A program made the position numbers and the translations under genes. From assembly GCA_019307645.1 (NCBI GenBank), contig JAFDJF010000166.1, positions 1 to 6,313 on the forward strand: DNA of 6,313 bases, written 5' to 3'. The notes beneath the pieces are model-generated. The model searched no databases, was not told the DNA's origin, and saw nothing but the letters and a program-made list of their open reading frames with translations. How positions within the stretch are numbered: the first letter of the stretch is position 1; each line of letters begins with the position of its first letter. Of the stretch, positions 1 to 5,072 are shown piece after piece. Origin of the DNA: Deltaproteobacteria bacterium. GTDB lineage: Bacteria; Desulfobacterota; DSM-4660; Desulfatiglandales; Desulfatiglandaceae.

Positions 1-126
1 ACGAAAACTAGGATTTTTCGTCGAGATCAAGGCGGGCGAAAATTTTAACCGCAGGAATATATTGGAATATTTCGAGGATTAAAATTTGAGCCCAACGCAG
101 ATATCGGCGAAAAGAACAGTTTTCGT
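1..126. repeat. Imperfect inverted repeat in the non-coding downstream end
   Basis: ACGAAAACT at 1-9 is the exact reverse complement of AGTTTTCGT at 118-126. With the same ungapped register, AAATTTTAA (40-48) pairs with TTAAAATTT (79-87), GGGC (34-37) with GCCC (90-93), and a shorter AATAT pair lies near the centre at 63. About half of the positions match overall. The left end may continue beyond the window. No gene start is visible on either strand in 1-133. A short CGAAAA/TTTTCG stem near 108-125 could be a weak terminator, but no T-run follows it. Confidence 0.35.
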
Positions 127-133
127 TCGGGCG

Positions 134-320
134 CTATTTATCTTCCATAACCATGTTCAGGTATTCGTCGATATAAACCTTCCGATCCGGCGGAATAACA
201 AGGTTCGTATCAACACCCTCAATGATTGCAGGTCCGTCGATTTTATTCCCCACCTCGAGTTTGTTCATATCGTAAATACGGGTTGGGACCATGTTCCCGT
301 TAAAATATACATCGCGTTCA
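134..320 (-). pseudogene. Displaced original C-terminal coding segment of the hydantoinase A-like gene
   Basis: From 319 downward, the frame shifted relative to the encoded protein reads ERDVYFNGNMVPTRIYDMN. It then continues KLEVGNKIDGPAIIEGVDTN and VIPPDRKVYIDEYLNMVMEDK to a TAG at 136-134. GPAIIEGVDTNLVIPP is the well-known C-terminal signature of this family (GPAIIE..DTT..VP). The segment has no start of its own and is translated only if one 59-bp copy is lost or a frameshift occurs. Confidence 0.85.
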
Positions 321-379
321 TGTTCATATCGTAAATACTGGTTGGGACCATGTTCCCGTTAAAATATACATCGCGTTCA
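262..379. repeat. 59-bp tandem direct duplication
   Basis: Positions 262-320 and 321-379 are the same 59 bases in direct tandem, with one difference (G at 280, T at 339). On the coding strand that difference changes an Arg codon (CGT) to Ser (AGT). The unit is not a multiple of three, so the second copy met by the ribosome (262-320) is read out of frame and reaches a TGA at 267-265. Confidence 0.95.
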
Positions 380-2355
380 CTTTTCTTCGCAGGTCCCGGA
401 TCTTCACTTACAAACGGTCTTTTTGCGATAACCGGGGTGGGAACGGTGGCAGAGCCCTGAAGGGCGATTCCCATAATCTCGATCCCGCCCTCAGGATAAA
501 GGGCGCCTTCGGAATACAATCTGACATATTCATTCTCAAAGGCACCCAGAATCTTATTTAAATCCGCTATGGATTCTATCCGATTAATAGGGGATATAAA
601 TTCCACTTCATCCAACTGGCCGCCGTACCTGATGCGCATGGGATAAACGAGTTTTACATCATCCTTTTTAAATCCTTCTGCCTCCATATCTTCAACGCAA
701 CGTTTCTCCAGGTCCTCATACATGCGGTTAAACCGCGCCAGGTCATCCGGTGAAAGCCCTTCCAGACTCTGCATGGTAAACCTTCTTGACGCCTTATCAA
801 ACGCCATGTATGGGAACACCGCAAACGGAGAGCTTTCATAACGATGCAGCACATCGGCGGTAGATGCACCAAAAGCAGAAAATGTTGAGGAAAAGGGCGC
901 TGCAATAACCTTCATAAAGCCCAAACCCTGTGTATAACCGGCACAGTGCACAGGCCCCGCCCCGCCAAAACCAAAGCAGGCAAAGTCAGCCGGATTCAGT
1001 CCCCTGGTAGTGAAATTGGTATTCAGGGCGTCTCTCATGTATGAATCGATAATCGTGCAGATGGCCTCAGCCGCCTCAAGGACCGTTATTCCCAGAGGAT
1101 CGGCAATTTTTTCTTTCATGGCCTTTTCAGCCGCCTCTTTATCCAGCTTCATGGACCCGGCAAGGAAGTGATTCGGATCAATCCTTCCCATGATTACATC
1201 CGCATCCGTAACCGTGGGCACATCTCCGCCCCTCTGATAGCACACGGGGCCCGGGTATGAGCCGGCACTCTGCGGCCCCACACGCAACCTGCCGGACAGC
1301 TGGTCAATGTAGGCCATGGTCCCGCCGCCGGCCCCGAATGTCAGAATCTCGCGCATGGGATTCTGGAGGTTGAAGTGGCCCACAACAGGCTCTCTCAAAA
1401 ACCTGGCGCCTTCTTCGGGGACAATGCTCACGTCAAAACTGGTGCCCCCCACGTCACTTCCGACACCATTTTTAAATCCGTATAGCTTCATGAAAAATTC
1501 GACGCCGGTAAGACCGCCGACCGGTCCGGAATGGAGGGTCGTAATGGGTCTGACAACCTCTGAACGGGAAAGCCCCCCTGCCGCCTGCATGACCAGAAGG
1601 GGGCGCGTATAATCATAAGTGGCGAGTTTCTGCTTGATCTTTTTAAAGAGATCCCTGACAGCCTTACCCACAAAAAGGTCTGCCACCGTGCTGTTTGCAC
1701 GGGCATAGTCACGGATCAAGGGGGAAACCGCATGTGACATGTTATAGGTCATGTCCGGCGCCATTTCTTCAATAATTTCGCCCACCCTCTTTTCATGAAC
1801 CGGATTGACGTAAGAACAAAGCAGACATACCGCGATGCCTTCAACCCCCTCATCCATTAACTCTCGGACCGCCTGTCTTACCTCATTCTCATAAAGCGGA
1901 ATAACAACCTCACCGACCGTATCAATTCGCTCGGTAGCGCCCTTTATCCTCGACCTTGGTACAAGCAGCTCAGGTTTATCAGTCATAGGCACGTGCATGC
2001 TTACCAAAGGGTGCACGCCTGCCCACCTGCCCACACCGCGCATCATGGTGGTGGTATCTTCAAAACCTGCGGTTATGATCAGACCCAGTTTCGGTCCCTG
2101 AAGGGTAATCAGTGCGTTTGTCCCGGCAGTGGTTCCAAAGCCCAGCAGATTACAGTTCTTGAGCACATCCTCCATGCCCTTGTCCATCCATTTGGCGCTG
2201 GCCTCAATAGCGTTAAAAAAACATATTTCCAAGTCATCTACCGTTGTAGAGGCTTTACCGGTTACAAAAGAACCATCATCTTTGATAATAACGCAATCGG
2301 TAAATGTTCCCCCGGTATCAAGATAGACTACGTATTTTCCATCTCCTGATTCCAT
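265..2355 (-). CDS. Hydantoinase A / acetone carboxylase beta-like ATPase subunit, C-terminus frameshifted by a tandem duplication
   Basis: The ATG at 2355 follows a GAGGGG ribosome site. The 696-residue product as encoded has the ASKHA ATPase signatures of the hydantoinase/oxoprolinase family: DTGGTFTD (13-20, phosphate 1), DVGGTSFD (301-308, phosphate 2) and GFGGAGPVH (462-470, adenosine region). The stretch from HFLAGSMKLD (396) through IADPLG (417-422) to SAFGASTADVLHRYESS (493-509) resembles, from memory, acetone carboxylase beta subunits (about 717 aa) and acetophenone carboxylase subunits more than N-methylhydantoinases. These subunits use ATP to activate bicarbonate and/or the enolised ketone, together with a HyuB-like partner, which is not in this window. 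Residues 679-696 are aberrant: a 59-bp duplication shifts the frame after N678. With one copy removed the protein would be 720 aa, ending at 134. The family call is firm; the ketone carboxylase role is inference. Confidence 0.93.
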   Translation of the reverse strand: MESGDGKYVVYLDTGGTFTDCVIIKDDGSFVTGKASTTVDDLEICFFNAIEASAKWMDKGMEDVLKNCNLLGFGTTAGTNALITLQGPKLGLIITAGFEDTTTMMRGVGRWAGVHPLVSMHVPMTDKPELLVPRSRIKGATERIDTVGEVVIPLYENEVRQAVRELMDEGVEGIAVCLLCSYVNPVHEKRVGEIIEEMAPDMTYNMSHAVSPLIRDYARANSTVADLFVGKAVRDLFKKIKQKLATYDYTRPLLVMQAAGGLSRSEVVRPITTLHSGPVGGLTGVEFFMKLYGFKNGVGSDVGGTSFDVSIVPEEGARFLREPVVGHFNLQNPMREILTFGAGGGTMAYIDQLSGRLRVGPQSAGSYPGPVCYQRGGDVPTVTDADVIMGRIDPNHFLAGSMKLDKEAAEKAMKEKIADPLGITVLEAAEAICTIIDSYMRDALNTNFTTRGLNPADFACFGFGGAGPVHCAGYTQGLGFMKVIAAPFSSTFSAFGASTADVLHRYESSPFAVFPYMAFDKASRRFTMQSLEGLSPDDLARFNRMYEDLEKRCVEDMEAEGFKKDDVKLVYPMRIRYGGQLDEVEFISPINRIESIADLNKILGAFENEYVRLYSEGALYPEGGIEIMGIALQGSATVPTPVIAKRPFVSEDPGPAKKSERDVYFNGNMVPTSIYDMNMNAMYILTGTWSQPVFTI

Positions 2356-2401
2356 ATGGTCCCCTCTTTAGATCAAATCGTTTGGTTACTACTCTTATTT
2401 T

Positions 2402-2432
2402 ACAAAGCAAACGGCCTGTCTTTACACAGGCC
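2402..2432 (-). terminator. Probable rho-independent terminator between the 104-aa gene and the hydantoinase A-like gene
   Basis: The arms GGCCTGT and ACAGGCC (2413-2419 and 2426-2432) form a perfect GC-rich 7-bp stem with a six-base loop. Read on the minus strand, the stem is followed by GTTTGCTTTG, a T-rich but interrupted tail. This would end or attenuate the transcript carrying the UbiD, radical SAM, flavoprotein, ferredoxin and 104-aa genes before the next gene. The symmetric 20-bp site could instead be an operator for the downstream gene. Confidence 0.5.
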
Positions 2433-2484
2433 ATGTTCCATTCACATACTCCTGATTGTCATGGAAGGCACGTCTTCTTGAACA

Positions 2485-2513
2485 GATGGGATTCTCATAC
2501 ACCTCATCCCATC
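2485..2513 (-). other. 8-bp hairpin overlapping the stop codon of the 104-aa gene
   Basis: GATGGGAT (2485-2492) and ATCCCATC (2506-2513) pair perfectly around a 13-base loop. On the minus strand the first arm lies in the last codons of the small gene and its stop TGA (2506-2504) starts at the base of the loop. No T-run follows, so it is not a classical terminator. It may protect the transcript end or help a downstream terminator. Confidence 0.4.
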
Positions 2514-2818
2514 AGGTTTTCCTTCAGGCCGTCCACATTTTTTCTCAGTTTGTCTACAATCGCCCTGGCGCTGTCCGCCTTACCGGCACGGCACTTTTCA
2601 CCCAGTTCAGTTACCAGGTCCGCCACTGCCTCGTTAAGGCTGTCATAGTCTTCCTGATCCACGAGATAGGGCTCCACCTCTACGATATCACCATGGATCG
2701 CATACATATCGTTTATGAGGTCTTCCGTTATGCCCTTCTTTTTTCCGTCATGCACTGCCTCTTCTATAGCATCAACATAACCAACGATTAAAAATTCACC
2801 CTGGATTTCTTCTGGCAT
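2504..2818 (-). CDS. Small acidic helical protein of unknown function (104 aa)
   Basis: I do not recognise this family. The ATG at 2818 has a strong GGAGGG ribosome site six bases upstream, and the gene starts 26 bases after the ferredoxin stop, so it is very likely part of the same operon. The product is rich in Glu, Asp and Lys, has no cysteine motif apart from a single Cys, and no signal peptide or membrane segment. Residues 1-60 look mixed. Residues 58-104 (from DSLNEAVADLV to LRKNVDGLKENL) show the heptad-like spacing of two long amphipathic helices and may form a helical hairpin or coiled coil. It could be an accessory or assembly subunit for one of the neighbouring enzymes, but nothing in the sequence proves this. 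The opposite-strand frame over the same bases is the poorer candidate. Confidence 0.75.
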   Translation of the reverse strand: MPEEIQGEFLIVGYVDAIEEAVHDGKKKGITEDLINDMYAIHGDIVEVEPYLVDQEDYDSLNEAVADLVTELGEKCRAGKADSARAIVDKLRKNVDGLKENLMG

Positions 2819-2844
2819 GGTTCTCCCTCCTTAAAATCCCAAAT

Positions 2845-3135
2845 CTAATCTGACACGCACTGAACGGCTTCATATTCGCAGTTCACCGAACAGGCTTCAC
2901 ATTCGATGCAGTCATCGGGTCTTACGACCTTGCAGACCTCCTCTTTTTCGTCCACCTCAAGCACGTTTTCGGGGCACATTTCCACGCATATTCCACACCC
3001 AGTGCACTCCTCTTCATTTGCAGTTACTTCATTATTATCCCTTTGTATATTTGCTTCTGCGCTGATGAATATTCCAGAATTCCAGCTGAATGATCCTACT
3101 CTTCTCCTCTTTAAACCTGCCCTCAACCGACTCAT
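2845..3135 (-). CDS. 2[4Fe-4S] ferredoxin, start uncertain (likely lost by a one-base deletion)
   Basis: Two complete CX2CX2CX3C motifs are visible: CTGCGICVEMCP and CIECEACSVNC. They are joined by an acidic linker, the standard bacterial 8Fe-8S fold of about 60 residues. The final proline after the second motif is replaced by glutamate. As given, the only in-frame ATG with a ribosome site is at 3135 (AGGAGG, six-base spacer). It adds about 36 basic, non-ferredoxin residues that overlap the flavoprotein gene by roughly 100 bases. A more natural start is the ATG at 3032, preceded by AAAGGG with a six-base spacer just after the upstream stop, but it reads ATG AAG TAA. One extra base there would give MKVTANEEECTGCG, a textbook ferredoxin N-terminus. 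The protein probably carries electrons to the radical SAM enzyme or flavoprotein. Ferredoxin identity is firm, the start is not. Confidence 0.85.
   Translation of the reverse strand: MSRLRAGLKRRRVGSFSWNSGIFISAEANIQRDNNEVTANEEECTGCGICVEMCPENVLEVDEKEEVCKVVRPDDCIECEACSVNCEYEAVQCVSD
3030..3044 (-). promoter_or_regulatory. Orphan ribosome site and ATG, probable ancestral ferredoxin start
   Basis: The minus strand shows AAAGGG (3044-3039), a six-base spacer that includes the flavoprotein stop, and then ATG (3032-3030). This is ideal spacing for translational coupling. The reading frame closes after two codons (ATG AAG TAA), while the ferredoxin frame resumes at GTA (3027-3025). A single missing base between the two explains the arrangement. 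Confidence 0.6.
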
Positions 3136-3520
3136 CAAGGACCTCCTCAGGACCTATGTACCACAGGGCAGCAGGCTCAATATCGGGCATTTGTTCCCAT
3201 AGGTCTGCTCTAAACTTTACCCATTCATCACCTTCAATTATACAACGGGTCGGATATCCCTTGTTCTGATAAGCAAGCCCGGTTTTCGGGTTAAAAATAC
3301 TCACTGCAACCTTCTTCTTCAACCAGTGATTGCGGAGCATATTTTTGTAAGTGCGAGATCGTTCAAGCAGCTCCAGAAAGGCCAGTTGCCCGTCCTCTCT
3401 TACCACCATGGAATACTTGAATACTGTATGAGGATTTCCAACCTCATCTGTTGTGGTAAGTACCTTTATTGTATCCGGATCATCAAATGCCGCTACAACT
3501 TCCTTTGGTAATTCTATCAT
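3035..3520 (-). CDS. Pyridoxamine 5'-phosphate oxidase-like FMN split-barrel protein
   Basis: This 161-residue protein matches the usual 130-170 residue length of small split-barrel flavoproteins. The ATG at 3520 has an AAGGA-type ribosome site about eight bases upstream. The pattern VLTTTDEVGNPHTVF (20-34) is the typical first beta hairpin of the family. RSRTYKNMLRN (54-64) sits where FMN phosphate contacts usually lie, and KKKVAVSIFNPKTG (68-81) is the next barrel strand pair. There is no signal peptide or membrane segment, so it is probably cytoplasmic. It is followed by three stops in frame (TAA TAA TGA). Members bind FMN, F420 or haem, and many are flavin reductases or have no assigned reaction. 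Placement between a radical SAM gene and a ferredoxin suggests a redox or flavin-supply role, which is inference. Confidence 0.85.
   Translation of the reverse strand: MIELPKEVVAAFDDPDTIKVLTTTDEVGNPHTVFKYSMVVREDGQLAFLELLERSRTYKNMLRNHWLKKKVAVSIFNPKTGLAYQNKGYPTRCIIEGDEWVKFRADLWEQMPDIEPAALWYIGPEEVLDESVEGRFKEEKSRIIQLEFWNIHQRRSKYTKG
3139..3148 (-). promoter_or_regulatory. Strong AGGAGG ribosome-site match before the long ferredoxin start
   Basis: The minus strand reads GAGGAGGTCCTTGATG, with AGGAGG at 3147-3142 and a six-base spacer to the ATG at 3135. It lies inside the flavoprotein gene, where the same bases encode Glu-Glu-Val-Leu-Asp, so it may be accidental. It is the only site that would allow the ferredoxin frame to be started as the sequence stands. 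Confidence 0.4.
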
Positions 3521-3622
3521 TTTCGCCTTCCTTTCTTATTTATGTTGGATAATGTCTAACTATTCTGCCATAGGCCTTAATCAAGCGATTTCGGCCCTTA
3601 TAATAATTCCGGGAAGACAAAC

Positions 3623-4942
3623 TTACAAAATCCGCTGGTAATCCGCATAACAGCCAAACGGCTGAGAGTAGTCCATATAATCAGCAGAAATTCCAAAACC
3701 ATTTTTCTCCTGATATTCCTTAAGAAGATGGTATCTTCCCTTATCAAGCCTCACAAAAAACTCTAGCGTCGGTTGCTTTGCGCCCATCTTATAAAAATCG
3801 GTTCCCGGCTCAATAGCCCATTGGGTCCCAATTGGGATGACATGGTTATCGATAAAGAATGCATAACCTTCCAGGGTTGAGGCAAGAGCATCCTCCACGT
3901 CCTCAAACCCGTAAGGAGGTGGCGCCATCTCCACACCAATCACGAAACCTGCAGCAACATTCCCCTTGCCAAAAACATCAACCGCACCTACCGTGCGCTT
4001 GATCCATTCTTCCCGTCCCATGAATCTGGCCTTTCCGGGACAGACATTCGGCCAGTTGTTTTCATCCCAGGTCTCGATATAACTTCCCCAGGACCTGAGT
4101 CCAGCGTCATACATCTTCTGCATCCCATCTTCCTGCTGAGGTGCCGAGAGGAAATAGATAGGGAAAGGATCCGCACCAAGCGTGTCCTTCCCGGCTTTCA
4201 CTATGGCCTCAATACACTCGATAGTAAATTCGAGGTCTCTTTTGTAACCTTCCCTCGGGTCTGTGCCACTGTTGCAAAAGCAATGCTGGTATCGTCCTTC
4301 GTCTTTCAGGACCTCACAAACCGCCATGTAAATGTCTTCCGGAGTCTGTCTGGTTTTGAACCCTCGACCCATCTTCATCATATGCTTTGCAAAATAGTCA
4401 ATGTCACAAAAACGACACTGGTCGCCCGTATTCCAGTAACCGCAGTGATGCATCGGTACCATATAGAACTGATTGCCTCCAAAATGGCATATGCTCTCAG
4501 CGGGGATGCCGTTTTCGAGAATCACGCCCGCATGCTTGGCCGGTCCGTCAAAATAGATCTTTGTCAAGATATCGCCTGGTGCCCAGCTTAAATAAAATTC
4601 CTCATCTATAACCTCAATCAGATAAGGCCTATTTTCAGATGGAGAAATTCTGATACCCACTGACGTCCAGTCACTCAGATGAAAATGAAAGGGAATCGTA
4701 TATTCCAGCGCATCTTCCGTCTGGTGCCACTTAAATAAAATACTCATGACCAGGTCATATTCTTTTGGACTATTCTGAAATTTTTCAACAGCCTCTTTTG
4801 AAAAATTAATGCCCCTCCTCAGGACATCTGCCTTGATTATAAAATTCCGTGGGACGTCGGGATGGGCCTCGCTCACCATTTCAAATTCTTCCCGAGGGTC
4901 CATCTTTTGAACACCATACTCTTTACCGCCATATGCCTTCAT
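3623..4942 (-). CDS. Radical SAM protein with non-canonical CX8CX2C cluster motif
   Basis: The product has 439 residues. The start ATG at 4942 is preceded by GGAGG ten bases upstream. Residues 1-160 form an N-terminal region I do not recognise, with little sign of membrane segments. The cluster motif is C167, C176, C179 in HHCGYWNTGDQCRFCD; CRFC is typical of radical SAM enzymes, but the first spacer is eight residues rather than three. The CNSGTDP segment (223-229) resembles the family's glycine-rich SAM-binding strand, and the strands near 289-296 (IETWDENN) and 333-341 (FVIGVEMAP) fit the TIM-barrel core. Radical SAM enzymes cleave S-adenosylmethionine at a [4Fe-4S] cluster to make a 5'-deoxyadenosyl radical, and need a low-potential donor; the ferredoxin two genes downstream is an obvious candidate. 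The substrate cannot be read from sequence. The superfamily call is good, though the unusual spacing leaves some doubt. Confidence 0.85.
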   Translation of the reverse strand: MKAYGGKEYGVQKMDPREEFEMVSEAHPDVPRNFIIKADVLRRGINFSKEAVEKFQNSPKEYDLVMSILFKWHQTEDALEYTIPFHFHLSDWTSVGIRISPSENRPYLIEVIDEEFYLSWAPGDILTKIYFDGPAKHAGVILENGIPAESICHFGGNQFYMVPMHHCGYWNTGDQCRFCDIDYFAKHMMKMGRGFKTRQTPEDIYMAVCEVLKDEGRYQHCFCNSGTDPREGYKRDLEFTIECIEAIVKAGKDTLGADPFPIYFLSAPQQEDGMQKMYDAGLRSWGSYIETWDENNWPNVCPGKARFMGREEWIKRTVGAVDVFGKGNVAAGFVIGVEMAPPPYGFEDVEDALASTLEGYAFFIDNHVIPIGTQWAIEPGTDFYKMGAKQPTLEFFVRLDKGRYHLLKEYQEKNGFGISADYMDYSQPFGCYADYQRIL

Positions 4943-4972
4943 GATATCAATACCTCCATAATTTTTTAAAAC

Positions 4973-5031
4973 ATTAGTGGTCCCTTGTTTATAGAACTAC
5001 AAGTTTTAAACTGTTAATTTTCACCACTAAT
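4973..5031. promoter_or_regulatory. Perfect 9-bp inverted repeat in the gap between the UbiD and radical SAM genes
   Basis: The arms ATTAGTGGT (4973-4981) and ACCACTAAT (5023-5031) are exact reverse complements separated by 41 bases. The intervening sequence can form smaller stems: CTTGT/ACAAG (4984-4988 and 4999-5003) and AGTTT/AAACT (around 5002-5012). On the minus strand the second arm is followed by GTTTTAAAAAA and then directly by the ribosome site of the radical SAM gene. This could be a weak terminator or attenuator, an mRNA processing or stability element, or an operator. The gap is 130 bases, and I see no convincing promoter in it. Confidence 0.5.
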
Positions 5032-5072
5032 TGCCATCGATGCCTAGACCTATTTGGATCAATATGATTAAC

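Noticed and set aside
86..334. Plus-strand 82-aa open frame at the window start
   Set aside because: It runs antisense across the displaced C-terminal segment and the 59-bp repeat; the minus strand explains these bases better.
2385..2410. Possible promoter for the ATPase gene (TAAAAT at about 2397-2402, minus strand)
   Set aside because: The -10-like hexamer is fair, but no credible -35 lies 16-18 bases upstream and the area overlaps the terminator tail.
2456..2791. Plus-strand 111-aa open frame opposite the 104-aa gene
   Set aside because: It has no clear ribosome site, runs against every other gene, and its composition looks like a reverse-strand shadow. The minus-strand frame has GGAGGG at ideal spacing and operon context.
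3521..3622. Regulatory element between the radical SAM and flavoprotein genes
   Set aside because: Only a short imperfect stem (near 3543-3559) and isolated GGCC repeats are present; apart from the ribosome site, nothing is convincing.
4283..4591. Plus-strand open frames of 102 and 74 aa
   Set aside because: Both overlap the radical SAM core, including the cluster motif, and look like antisense shadows.
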